A stretch of 64,000 nucleotides of DNA, from NCBI GenBank assembly GCA_012103475.1, contig WLWS01000002.1, forward strand, positions 682,081 to 746,080, in the 5' to 3' direction. The stretch is from Gammaproteobacteria bacterium (GTDB taxonomy: Bacteria; Pseudomonadota; Gammaproteobacteria; Eutrophobiales; Eutrophobiaceae). A program made the position numbers and the translations under genes. The notes beneath the pieces were generated by a model, which was given only the letters and a program-made list of their open reading frames with translations, had not been told where the DNA came from and ran no database searches. Below, in pieces: positions 9,640 through 19,318 of this stretch; position 1 is the first letter of the stretch, and every line of letters begins with the position of its first letter.

Positions 9640-11259
9640 ATGTCAACATCGCCGATAATCGTCGCCAGCACATCAGAAATTGCTTTACCTTATGAGCAAA
9701 GGACGATTCCTGCACTCCTCAAGCAGCAGTCTGGCCGCTACACAGATAAAAAACTGATCACTTCTGGTGATTTCTCAAATAGCTACGCACAGGTTCTCGA
9801 AAACACAGCCCGTCTCGGGGCGATGTTTGTTCATTATGGTGTTAAGAAAGGCGATCGGATAGTTGTCATGTCCGCAAATCGTCCTGAGGTACTCGAACTT
9901 TTTTTAGCCTGTGCATGGACAGGCGCTATTTTTACGCCTGTTAATACGGCCGCCCGTGGCGAACAGCTGCGTCATGTCATTGCTACGGCCGATCCTGAAG
10001 TGATCGTTATTGAGCAAGAGCTTTTGCATCATCTACAAACATATAGTATCGAGACTCCCTCGCTTTCTCATTTGTGGATAATGGATTTGAAAGACGATAA
10101 GCCTCTCTGGAACAATGTTGAAGTTTCTAATTTACCAGCCCCAATGGAAGCCATTCCGGCCGTTGATATTCTACCTTCTGATCCTCTGACAATAATCTAT
10201 ACATCCGGCACAACTGGCCCTTCCAAAGGCGTGCTTTGCTCACATTCACAGTTCTGCTGGTGGGGACACTATGGTGTTCACTACATGGGCATTACGGAAG
10301 ACGATGTACTTTTTACTGTGCTGCCCTTTTTTCACACTAACGCCATCTCTGCCCTCTGCCAGACTTTAATGGCTGGTGCCAGCTACACTTTTGAAAAACG
10401 CTTTTCAGCCTCAAAATTCTGGCGACAGGTAACGAACTATAAAGCGACTGTGACCTACCTGTTAGGCACGATGTCTCATATTCTTCTGGATCGGGATGAA
10501 TCTGAATACAAAGCAGAGCATCAAGTAAGGATCGCTTTATCTGCCGCTACTTCTGCTCCTGTGGTTGAAGCGTTCAGGGAACGCTTTGGTACCCACCTCA
10601 TTGACGGCTACGGATCAACAGAAACTAATCACATCATGTCTACTAATATTGGAAGCTTTGAACCCGGCACTATGGGACGACTGGTTGACGACTTTGAAGT
10701 AATGGTTGTCGACGATAACGATATCCCAGTCACCGACGATGAAGCCGGTGAAATGCTGGTACGCAACAGGATCCCGGACACAGTTGCACTTGGTTATTTT
10801 GGCAATCCGGAAGCGACAATCGAAAGCCGCAAGAATCTCTGGTTCCATACAGGTGATCGAGTTATTCGTCGTAGCGATGGCGTTTTCCTGTTCGTTGATC
10901 GAAAAAAAGACGCCATCCGTCGTCGAGGAGAGAATATCTCATCGCACGAAGTCGAATCAGCCATTATCGGCCATCCTTCGGTGAATGCCGTAGCCGTTGT
11001 CGGTACCGCATCTGAAATCGGTGAAGAGGAAGTAATGGCATTTATCGTTCTGGGAAAAGATAAAGCAATGGACCCGATTGAAATTATGCGTTATCTGGAG
11101 CCCCACCTTGCTTACTATGCCATACCAAGGTATATCGAATTTCTGGATGAGTTGCCAGTCACGGAAAATGGAAAAGTAAGAAAAACTGTACTTCGCGACT
11201 TCGGTGTACGAGCCAGCACCTGGGATAGAGAAGCTGCCGGAATTAGACTCAAACGTTGA
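9640..11259 (+). CDS. AMP-dependent acyl-CoA synthetase (crotonobetaine/carnitine-CoA ligase CaiC-like)
   Basis: IIYTSGTTGPSKGVLCSHSQ, DGYGSTETN, WFHTGDRVIRRSDGVFLFVDRKKDAIRRRGENIS, ENGKVRKTVLR. Confidence 0.85.
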   Translation: MSTSPIIVASTSEIALPYEQRTIPALLKQQSGRYTDKKLITSGDFSNSYAQVLENTARLGAMFVHYGVKKGDRIVVMSANRPEVLELFLACAWTGAIFTPVNTAARGEQLRHVIATADPEVIVIEQELLHHLQTYSIETPSLSHLWIMDLKDDKPLWNNVEVSNLPAPMEAIPAVDILPSDPLTIIYTSGTTGPSKGVLCSHSQFCWWGHYGVHYMGITEDDVLFTVLPFFHTNAISALCQTLMAGASYTFEKRFSASKFWRQVTNYKATVTYLLGTMSHILLDRDESEYKAEHQVRIALSAATSAPVVEAFRERFGTHLIDGYGSTETNHIMSTNIGSFEPGTMGRLVDDFEVMVVDDNDIPVTDDEAGEMLVRNRIPDTVALGYFGNPEATIESRKNLWFHTGDRVIRRSDGVFLFVDRKKDAIRRRGENISSHEVESAIIGHPSVNAVAVVGTASEIGEEEVMAFIVLGKDKAMDPIEIMRYLEPHLAYYAIPRYIEFLDELPVTENGKVRKTVLRDFGVRASTWDREAAGIRLKR

Positions 11260-11360
11260 ATCTTCTTATCTGATTGCAGATCTCAGAAAATCTTGAAGAC
11301 TTTACTAAGGATGAATACTTTTTAACTGCCCTGAAACAATATTGAAAAATCCGAAGATAT

Positions 11361-11882
11361 TTATTTTTCATCGACTACAGCAATGGCAGTGATTTCCACC
11401 AAAAACTGTGGAAAAGAAAGCTTTTCAATTCCGAGTAAAGTATTGGCTGGTAAGTGTTCAGGATCAAAAAACTGCTTCATTGCTGCCTGGTAGGCAGGCA
11501 ACTTGTCTGAACTCCAGTCAACCAGATAAATTTCAAGACGCACGACATCACGCATGCTGGCACCAATTTCCATCAATGCTGTTTGAATGTTGCTTAATGC
11601 CTGAACCATTTGTTTTTCCAGGTTATCGCCACCGACCAGATTCCCATCTTTATCACGTGCAGTTTGCCCGGAGATATAAACCGTTTTTGCACGAGTTGAA
11701 GTGACAACCTGGGAAAGATGATACTTAGTCAGGTCAGGTAGTCCTTTCGGCTGTATGTATTCAATTCTGCTATCAGCAGATACTGTATGTAGTGGCAATA
11801 AAAAAAGAACTAATGCTAGTGAAATCAGAAAATTGACGGGCAATGTCAATCTAGCGACGCTGATAGGATGTATATATTGCAT
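11361..11882 (-). CDS. RidA/YjgF family protein with N-terminal signal peptide
   Basis: Hydrophobic leader then YHLSQVVTSTRAKTVYISGQTARDKDGNLVGG...MRDVVRLEIYLVD...PANTLLGIEKLSFPQFLVEITAIAV. Confidence 0.8.
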   Translation of the reverse strand: MQYIHPISVARLTLPVNFLISLALVLFLLPLHTVSADSRIEYIQPKGLPDLTKYHLSQVVTSTRAKTVYISGQTARDKDGNLVGGDNLEKQMVQALSNIQTALMEIGASMRDVVRLEIYLVDWSSDKLPAYQAAMKQFFDPEHLPANTLLGIEKLSFPQFLVEITAIAVVDEK

Positions 11883-12010
11883 AAAACTCTCCCAGATTTA
11901 TGAAATCGTACTCAAATTGTCTTAGCAGTGTCTGCCTAAATAATAGTTACAACTAAAATACGACAGGAATCAACTGAAAAGCTATATAAGGTTGCCACTG
12001 CGGCCTGGAG

Positions 12011-13099
12011 TCAGGCTTCATTGGCGCGCACTATTCGATATACGCCAACAGTCAACAGAGGACCCACAAACATTAACAGGAAGAACCAGGCATAGGATTG
12101 GGCTGCAATCATTATCAGTTCAACCAGTCCTATTTTGGCCAGTAATGAGGCTATCACCAGTAATATGAATGCTGTTATTGGCCGTAGTTTTTGCGGCATT
12201 TCTTTGTTACGTGAGCGATAAAGGCTGGCTAAACGTTCGTTAACAGCGTGAATGACTCCGGTACCCGTTTCTATCAGAGTACCTATCAGAACTATCTGAA
12301 AGAAAAGTTGAAACCATCTGGCATTGAGTGCCTCCAACATAAAGTTCGACGGCAACACGACATCTTTTATAGTCGGATACTGACTCAGCATGATCAGATA
12401 AAACAGAATTCCGGGGATTATGGCAATGGGGCCAACCAGACTACCGGCAATAATCGCCTGCCGGCGAGTTTTGATGTGATGAAGAGCAAATAACACCGCG
12501 GGCATCATACTAAGCTGCAGACCGGCATAGGCTGTGCCATTTTTAAGCCAGTTACTGCCTGTTGCCGGTTCTGCCAGACTCGTGGATATATTCTCCCCGA
12601 ATTCTCGAAAGGCCCAGATAAAAAAGAATATGTAAGTCACATAAAGTACAAACGACCAGAATGACAGAACCCTCTCCACAAGTGCACTACCCCAGAACAC
12701 AAGTGTCGCGATAGAAACCATCAGGAAAATGGTGCCGCTAGCGTAAGGTAAGCCGAAGGTTTGAGAGAAAATCTCACCTGCGGCTGAGCCCATAAGTCCA
12801 AAGAAAATAGCAAGGCTGGAGAGGAAGCCAATCTCCCATATCCACCAGGCACGACCGAGCAATAACTGAAAGAAGCTTCTATAGTCGTATGCCCGATAGA
12901 TCCGGGCTAACTCGAAACTCAGGATCGCACTGATACTGATGATCGGAATCGGTAGAAGAATGAGCGCCAGTAATCCTTCTTTCGGACCAAGACTTAAAAA
13001 GAAAACCGAAAGCTCCTGTCCGGTGCCATAACCACCAGCAACTATTATCGACTGAAATACGACCCCGGGAAGCAGAAATATCAAGAAAATTCTTTTCAT
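12011..13099 (-). CDS. YkvI-like integral membrane protein
   Basis: Multi-TM; VVFQSIIVAGGYGTGQELSVFFLSLGPKEG; GTLIETGTGVIHAVNERL; start chosen at the Met immediately before the first TM. Confidence 0.6.
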   Translation of the reverse strand: MKRIFLIFLLPGVVFQSIIVAGGYGTGQELSVFFLSLGPKEGLLALILLPIPIISISAILSFELARIYRAYDYRSFFQLLLGRAWWIWEIGFLSSLAIFFGLMGSAAGEIFSQTFGLPYASGTIFLMVSIATLVFWGSALVERVLSFWSFVLYVTYIFFFIWAFREFGENISTSLAEPATGSNWLKNGTAYAGLQLSMMPAVLFALHHIKTRRQAIIAGSLVGPIAIIPGILFYLIMLSQYPTIKDVVLPSNFMLEALNARWFQLFFQIVLIGTLIETGTGVIHAVNERLASLYRSRNKEMPQKLRPITAFILLVIASLLAKIGLVELIMIAAQSYAWFFLLMFVGPLLTVGVYRIVRANEA

Positions 13100-13116
13100 A
13101 GTAGAACTGAGTTCAT

Positions 13117-13986
13117 TTATTTGTTCGTTACTGGGCAAGCGCGACCGGGTTCGGCCTCGCCACTGGTTTTAAATCTAAAAAAGGTCAGCGTGGCATAAGT
13201 CGAAATACCCGGGACTCCCTGGTATGTTTCAACATCCGCGGTAGCCTGTTCAACTATCAGGGTATAGTCGAGACCAGGCTCCAGGGTTTTGCCGGGCACA
13301 ATGTAATGTCTATCCTCAAAAGTCAGATAATCACCCTGGTAAGGTCGACCGCTATGAATCACACTCTTGCCATGACAATCGAAACCAAGCACAAAAATCA
13401 GATCAGCTAATTCACTGCCTATAGCTTTGGTATTGCCAGGCATAGGCTCCCAGTTTATTCGCCAGTCATACTCTGCATTGATAATCGCATTGTCTATTCT
13501 TTTCTGAGCCTGCAACAAACTTACTCTGGCCGCACGTGGCATATCCTCTGTCGTTACTCGTTTTTTCAGTGTAAGAAATTGATTCATGTTTCCACTTTGT
13601 GTTTCATAGTCGAATATATAGACACCATCAGGATGAGCTTTATGCAATTCTTCTGCGTTTTGAACACGAGCACCGTGAGCAAGAAAAGCCAGACCTTCAT
13701 TATTGAATGTTAATACCTGGTTGGGTTTAGCCGCGCTTGTAAGCGTGCCTCCAACAATCCGACGGCCGGTTTTCGGCATAATTTCAGCGACAAAATGATA
13801 GTCTCGTAATGTAACCTCGCCATCAACATGCTGATTAAAAATCGCCATTTTTGCCAACACCAGAAAAAGTACATCATCAGCAACCGGATTAATCACGTTA
13901 TTTGGGTTCTCAACAGCGACTAAACTGCTGCAGAAAAAAAAGATGTAATTCAGACTGCCGTATACAACCAGGTTTTTAAATTTCAT
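13117..13986 (-). CDS. Hypothetical exported protein
   Basis: 289 aa, hydrophobic N-terminus, no family recognised. Confidence 0.65.
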   Translation of the reverse strand: MKFKNLVVYGSLNYIFFFCSSLVAVENPNNVINPVADDVLFLVLAKMAIFNQHVDGEVTLRDYHFVAEIMPKTGRRIVGGTLTSAAKPNQVLTFNNEGLAFLAHGARVQNAEELHKAHPDGVYIFDYETQSGNMNQFLTLKKRVTTEDMPRAARVSLLQAQKRIDNAIINAEYDWRINWEPMPGNTKAIGSELADLIFVLGFDCHGKSVIHSGRPYQGDYLTFEDRHYIVPGKTLEPGLDYTLIVEQATADVETYQGVPGISTYATLTFFRFKTSGEAEPGRACPVTNK

Positions 13987-14025
13987 GAACGACAGCGTTA
14001 GTCTATTAGTAGTCGCCAGAAAACA

Positions 14026-14706
14026 TTAGTAGCCGCCGGAACTTTCTTTATCAGCATCACCAACTATGGTCAGCCCTGAACTAGTGCCAAGACGATTTGC
14101 ACCGGATTCTACCATTGCTCTGGCCGTTTCATAATCACGAACACCGCCACTCGCTTTCACACCGATATCAGGCCCGACCGTCTGCCTCATCAATCTGACG
14201 TCTTCCAGGGTCGCGCCGGAAGTCGAAAATCCACTGGAGGTTTTGACGAAATCGGCTCCCGCACTGACACAAAGTTCGCAGGCTTTTTTCTTCTCCTCAT
14301 CGTTGAGCAAACAGGTTTCCAGAATAACCTTAACAGTCCTTCCTTTTGCTGCTCCCACAACCGCACTGATATCTTTCTCGACTTTGTCCCAATCCCCGCT
14401 TTTCAGCAGGCCCACATTGATAACCATATCAACTTCATCTGCACCCTGATCAACCGCCACACCGGTTTCTATTGCTTTGATTGCTGACTCATTCCCACCC
14501 AGAGGAAAACCGATCACGGTACACACTTTGACACTTGTATCTTTCAGAAGTGTTGCCGCCAGATGGACGTAGCTGGGTAAGATACAGACAGAGCAAAAAC
14601 CAGCCGTAATGGCTTCATCGCATACTTGCTCAACCATGGCAGCTGTTGACTCTGGCTTCAATAATGTGTGGTCAATCAGGGCTGCTATTTCTTTATTCGT
14701 GTTCAT
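14026..14706 (-). CDS. deoC: Deoxyribose-phosphate aldolase
   Basis: [22 protein letters not shown]...GFPLGG...[11 protein letters not shown]...[10 protein letters not shown]...[11 protein letters not shown]...[13 protein letters not shown]. Confidence 0.95.
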   Translation of the reverse strand: MNTNKEIAALIDHTLLKPESTAAMVEQVCDEAITAGFCSVCILPSYVHLAATLLKDTSVKVCTVIGFPLGGNESAIKAIETGVAVDQGADEVDMVINVGLLKSGDWDKVEKDISAVVGAAKGRTVKVILETCLLNDEEKKKACELCVSAGADFVKTSSGFSTSGATLEDVRLMRQTVGPDIGVKASGGVRDYETARAMVESGANRLGTSSGLTIVGDADKESSGGY

Positions 14707-14733
14707 AGGTTTCCTGTAAAGAGCTTAATTTGC

Positions 14734-15954
14734 CTACCATGATACCGGCAGAGTCTTTAAACCCCTACTGGTAATGCCGGGCCTGAACTCTGGATTATCG
14801 TCTATCAGTCTTAACTCGGGCATTCTTTTCAGCACGCTGGAAAACATTATGTCCATATTCAGACGTGCCAGATGATTGCCGAGGCAAAAATGTGCGCCAA
14901 TTCCGAAAGCGAGGTGACGGTTTGGCTCCCGTCTGATATCGAAAGTATCGGCATTCGGAAATTGCGCCGGGTCACGATTAGCAGAGGCGTAAAGTATCCC
15001 GAATTTTGTACCTTTCTCATATAGCACACCTTTATATTCCACATCCTCAGCAAGAAAACGATGAAAGTAGGGTAGCGGAGGATCATAACGTAACATTTCC
15101 TGCACAGCCGTCTGAATCAACTCTGGCTCCTGTCTCAATTGTCGCAACTGTTCTGGATGCCGTAACAAAGCAAGTAAACCATTACCGCTCACATCGATGG
15201 TTGAACCATGACCTCCGGCGAGAATTAATATGCAGGTAGATATCAGTTCGTCACGATTCAGTTTGCCTTCAGATTCTGCATGAATTAGTTCAGATAACAA
15301 ATCATCTTCAGCTTGCCTTCGGCGTTCTTCAATAAGCACGAGCAAATAATCAGCAAATTCCCTGGTCGTATCTTCAGCAAGCTGGATATGTTCTGCCGTT
15401 CTCTCAGGCTCAAAGACCTGTACGATATTCTCCGACCATATCCGTAATCGGGCTCGATCGGGTTTCGGAATACCGAGCAGCATGCCGATGACATGACCCG
15501 GGATTTGTGCGAAAAATTCTTCAACAAAATCAGCTTCCTTTTTATCAACAATGATATCGAGGCACTCACTGACACGCTCCTGTACGAGATTGCGTAGACT
15601 GTGAACGCGGGCCGGGGTAAAGATACGAAAGACCAGTTTTCTCAGGCGATCATGAGTTTCTCCTTCTGATTCCAGTATACTGAAACGGACATAAGCACTT
15701 AGATTTGGCGTACTGTCCCAGTTTTCCATTTTTTTGTGCTCAGCAACATCCTTTGCTGGCAAAATATGGTCCAGAGTTCTTACCAGTCGCGAATCATTGA
15801 CCAAAGTGGCAATATCCTCGTAACAACTAAGCAGGTAGGCATCCCAGTCTTTGAAATAAAACACGGGCTGTTGTTCGCGTAATTGTTTGTATACCGCGTA
15901 AGGGTCTTGCGCAAATTCTGCCGAGAAGGGTTGAAAACTTAACTCGTTTGACAT
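14734..15954 (-). CDS. Cytochrome P450
   Basis: FGIGAHFCLGNHLARLN heme loop; ILAGGHGSTIDVSGNGLLALLRHPEQL; EMLRYDPP. Confidence 0.93.
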   Translation of the reverse strand: MSNELSFQPFSAEFAQDPYAVYKQLREQQPVFYFKDWDAYLLSCYEDIATLVNDSRLVRTLDHILPAKDVAEHKKMENWDSTPNLSAYVRFSILESEGETHDRLRKLVFRIFTPARVHSLRNLVQERVSECLDIIVDKKEADFVEEFFAQIPGHVIGMLLGIPKPDRARLRIWSENIVQVFEPERTAEHIQLAEDTTREFADYLLVLIEERRRQAEDDLLSELIHAESEGKLNRDELISTCILILAGGHGSTIDVSGNGLLALLRHPEQLRQLRQEPELIQTAVQEMLRYDPPLPYFHRFLAEDVEYKGVLYEKGTKFGILYASANRDPAQFPNADTFDIRREPNRHLAFGIGAHFCLGNHLARLNMDIMFSSVLKRMPELRLIDDNPEFRPGITSRGLKTLPVSW

Positions 15955-16041
15955 TTTAATACCGTAAATTAAATATCTATTTTATGAATAAACGAATGTT
16001 ATTATATAGGCATATAAAAATTAAAGCGGGATCAGATTAGT

Positions 16042-16632
16042 ATGACTAAAAAGATCAAGCGCATTTGTGTGTTTTCAGGATCAAGCCCCGGCGGACGACC
16101 CGAGTACACTGAAGCGGCCATCGCTCTCGGACGCGAGCTGGCAAAAAATGATATCCAGCTGATATACGGTGGTGGTGATGTCGGTTTAATGGGAGTGATT
16201 GCCGATACAGTGATGTCCTCTGGTGGTCAGGTAACAGGCATAATTCCGGAATTTCTTGCGAAAAAGGAAGTTGCTCATAACGAATTAACCGAGTTACATA
16301 TCGTTCAGTCCATGCACGAACGCAAGGCAATGATGTCGGAATTGGCAGATGCTTTCATTGCCATGCCGGGCGGTATCGGCACCTTTGAAGAGCTCATTGA
16401 AGTCTTAACCTGGCAACAACTCGGCATTCAGTTCAAACCCTGCGCCCTACTCAACACCGCCGGCTACTTTAAACACTTGCTCGCACAATTAGATCACGCT
16501 GTCGATGAAGCTTTTTTAAAACCGGTTCATCGACAAATGTTACTGGTTAAATCAGAGTCCGCAGAAATCGTGAATGAGATTATGGCCTACCGCCACAGCC
16601 ATGAAGACAAGTGGATGGGTGACAGAACCTGA
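16042..16632 (+). CDS. LOG family protein (TIGR00730, cytokinin riboside phosphoribohydrolase-like)
   Basis: CVFSGSSPGGRPEY...LIYGGGDVGLMGVIAD...MHERKAMMSELADAFIAMPGGIGTFEELIEVLTW. Confidence 0.93.
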   Translation: MTKKIKRICVFSGSSPGGRPEYTEAAIALGRELAKNDIQLIYGGGDVGLMGVIADTVMSSGGQVTGIIPEFLAKKEVAHNELTELHIVQSMHERKAMMSELADAFIAMPGGIGTFEELIEVLTWQQLGIQFKPCALLNTAGYFKHLLAQLDHAVDEAFLKPVHRQMLLVKSESAEIVNEIMAYRHSHEDKWMGDRT

Positions 16633-16645
16633 AGGTCTGAGTCAC

Positions 16646-17830
16646 TTACAGACGCTGTGACATAAAATACTTGAGTACTTCGTTAGCGCCGCCAATGATG
16701 GGAAATACCATCGCGTCACGAAGGTATTTTTCCACAGGGTAATCTTTCATATATCCTGCCCCGCCCATTATCTGCATGGCATTCACGGTAACCCGCCGAG
16801 CCATTTCGGCCGGATAAACCTTGGCTAAATTGGGTAACAAGGCGCCCTCTGAACTTTCATTCGTGCATTGCCAGGCGACCCGGCGTACCAGCAGGCGAGA
16901 CATCTCTATATCCGCTTTCATATCGACCAGCATATTGCCGACGGCTTGATACTTACCGATAGCCTGACCCCAGATCTCGCGTTCTTTGGCGTATTCAAGT
17001 GCCATTTCATAGGCCGCTCTGGCAACACCGACGGCCTGACTTCCCAGACCCATACCGTTCGAATCATAAATCGCATTCAGGGTGGCAAAGCCGCCGCCTT
17101 CTTCGCCAAGCATGTTGTCCTTTGTCAGACGCATATCCTCGTAAATATGCTCCCCGTTCATGGAAGAACGGGTACCCATTTTGTTTTCTATGGTGCCAAT
17201 TGAAAAGCCGGGGGTATCTGCAGGAAACATAAATACCGAGCAGGATTCTGCGTTGGGTTTGGTCGTATCGGTTCGGGCCAGGCAACCATAAAGACCGGCG
17301 ACACCGGCATTACTGGAATACACTTTCCTGCCATTAACAACATAATCATCGCCCTCTTTCCTGGCGTGAGATCGGGTTCCCAGTTTAGGATCGGGAAGCG
17401 GGCAAAAAATCTCACTGCCACCTGCCGGCTCAGTTGCACCAAAACCTATCAACTGGGTACCCGTTTCGTCTTCCGCTATGGGTCTTAACCAGCGTTCGCA
17501 TTGTTCTTCAGTTCCGGTTTTGGAAATCAATTCTGAAATTGACATGCAGACATGGAAGGCATTGGCCGTGCCCAGATCGGCAACGGCTAACTCCTCAAGC
17601 AAAATGGCGTAATCGAGTGGCGTCGCTCCTATGCCACCGTATTTCTCCGGGATCAAAAGAGAGTGAAAACCGAGTTCAAAACCTTTTTTGATTACCTCTT
17701 TAGGGTAAGTCTTGTGAGGATCAGTTTCATTATCCAACGCTGCGGCAATCGGTTTAATTTCGTTTTCCGCAAAACGCCGTGCTACATCCTGTAGCTGTTT
17801 TTGTTCTTCTGACAACTCGAAATCAATCAT
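16646..17830 (-). CDS. Acyl-CoA dehydrogenase
   Basis: MIDFELSEEQKQLQDVARRFAENEIKPIA...PEKYGGIGATPLDYAILLEELA...AMQIMGGAGYMKDYPVEKYLRDA. Confidence 0.93.
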   Translation of the reverse strand: MIDFELSEEQKQLQDVARRFAENEIKPIAAALDNETDPHKTYPKEVIKKGFELGFHSLLIPEKYGGIGATPLDYAILLEELAVADLGTANAFHVCMSISELISKTGTEEQCERWLRPIAEDETGTQLIGFGATEPAGGSEIFCPLPDPKLGTRSHARKEGDDYVVNGRKVYSSNAGVAGLYGCLARTDTTKPNAESCSVFMFPADTPGFSIGTIENKMGTRSSMNGEHIYEDMRLTKDNMLGEEGGGFATLNAIYDSNGMGLGSQAVGVARAAYEMALEYAKEREIWGQAIGKYQAVGNMLVDMKADIEMSRLLVRRVAWQCTNESSEGALLPNLAKVYPAEMARRVTVNAMQIMGGAGYMKDYPVEKYLRDAMVFPIIGGANEVLKYFMSQRL

Positions 17831-17891
17831 AACTTCATCAACACCCTTAATTGATTAACTTTTTCCCGAAAACATTTTTTCCTGCAGTTCC

Positions 17892-18875
17892 TTACACAAG
17901 CCCGGCTTCTGCAAGACGCGTATCAATCGCGTTTTTTGTGAAGTCATCAAGCAAATCGAATGGAGGTCTAACCGGACCACCTGGTAATCCGAGTTTTTCC
18001 GCCCAGTACTTTAAGGCGGTCAGAGGAAATACACCTTTACCCATCAGATAAGCTACCTGTGTCTGATGGAAGAGAATACGCATGGGCGACAATTCATTGA
18101 AAATTTTCATTGCTTCGTCTTCCTTGCCTTCCTTAAGTAAGCGCGTGTACTGAATCAGGCGGGGTTTTTCCGGGGTCTGAAAAAGTGCAGGAGCGAAATT
18201 ACAAAACTGAAAGGCCGTATCCGGCATATAACGCATCTGCTCTGGCCAGTAATCTTCGAAAGGATCGCCAATGACAATCTTGTCCCCTGCCAGTTCATAA
18301 GCTCTGAGGGTTTGATCGATGCTACCTATGCCCTGCTTGATACCACATATGTTTGGTATTTTCTCGGCAAGCATATTAATAGCCTGTGGAGAGAGCACGT
18401 ATCCGGTCGGGCGCGTATTATAGAGACAAATACCGATATCTACTCGATCAGCAAGATACTTGTAATAACGGTAAACACCATCATCAGAAGAGGAATTCGC
18501 GTAAGGGGTGCAATGCATAAGTGCATCACAGCCAACATCCTGAGCATGCTGGGCCAGTTCGACAGCCTGCATGATATTCGGATGGCTGCTATTGGCAATT
18601 AAAGGTACCCGCCCGGCCACGGTTTCTACCGCGACTTCATAAATTTTCTTGCGCTCTTCGACGCTGAAGGTGAGCCACTCGCCGCAGGCCCCATCACAAA
18701 TGATGGAGTCGACACCCATATCAATCTGTCTGTTTATCCAGGCCGCGGTGCCTTCATAGTCAATGCTGTAATCGTCATTGAGAGGCTGAATTATGCCGCC
18801 GCCGATTCCGGGCAAGTTCTCTCTAGCCCATTGTTTTGCTTCACCTTTCTTGTATTTCATTAACGCTGTCTCCAC
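17892..18875 (-). CDS. Dihydrodipicolinate synthase (DHDPS) / N-acetylneuraminate lyase family protein, divergent
   Basis: TIM-barrel family features: CDGACGEWLTFSVEERKKIYEVAVE, LYNTRPTG, catalytic Lys in ICGIKQGIGS. Confidence 0.8.
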   Translation of the reverse strand: METALMKYKKGEAKQWARENLPGIGGGIIQPLNDDYSIDYEGTAAWINRQIDMGVDSIICDGACGEWLTFSVEERKKIYEVAVETVAGRVPLIANSSHPNIMQAVELAQHAQDVGCDALMHCTPYANSSSDDGVYRYYKYLADRVDIGICLYNTRPTGYVLSPQAINMLAEKIPNICGIKQGIGSIDQTLRAYELAGDKIVIGDPFEDYWPEQMRYMPDTAFQFCNFAPALFQTPEKPRLIQYTRLLKEGKEDEAMKIFNELSPMRILFHQTQVAYLMGKGVFPLTALKYWAEKLGLPGGPVRPPFDLLDDFTKNAIDTRLAEAGLV

Positions 18876-18934
18876 TGAAATGGCGAATGTCCATACACTC
18901 GCTGGTTAGGTTGTCAATCGATCGTTGGCTAGAT

Positions 18935-18948
18935 TACGGTATACCGTA
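18935..18948. promoter_or_regulatory. 14-bp perfect palindrome TACGGTATACCGTA upstream of the DHDPS-like gene; candidate operator
   Basis: Self-complementary sequence about 60 bp upstream of the minus-strand start; GGTATACC core resembles GntR-family (UxuR/ExuR-type) operators. Confidence 0.4.
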
Positions 18949-19006
18949 TACTAAGAAAAGGGCAAATTACCCCGAAATGCTGAAAAATGCGATTTTAAAG
19001 CGATTA

Positions 19007-19303
19007 TCAGAAAGAAATCGACCTGCCTGATTCGGTAAATATTACCGGACTCGCCCGCATGACGATCGTTGGGCAGCTCATACTGAAATCCATTTCATCT
19101 TCATTTTCAGCATACCAGTCGTCCTGAAAAGCCTGCATCTGGCCTTCCTTATAGCCGTCTTCGTAGTCCTTTTTGCCAAATACCAGCCATTTTTGTTGTT
19201 CTACATTGTCATAACCATCGTAGTACCCGGTTTCGTGATCAGAGCAGGAAATGAGTACAGAACTGGAGAGGCAAACAAGTATTCTGGCAATATCCCTGAA
19301 CAT
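19007..19303 (-). CDS. Hypothetical small lipoprotein
   Basis: 98 aa with signal and lipobox-like LISC; SDHETGYYDGYDNVEQQKW. Confidence 0.5.
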   Translation of the reverse strand: MFRDIARILVCLSSSVLISCSDHETGYYDGYDNVEQQKWLVFGKKDYEDGYKEGQMQAFQDDWYAENEDEMDFSMSCPTIVMRASPVIFTESGRSISF

Positions 19304-19318
19304 AGCGTCTGCCGCTTA

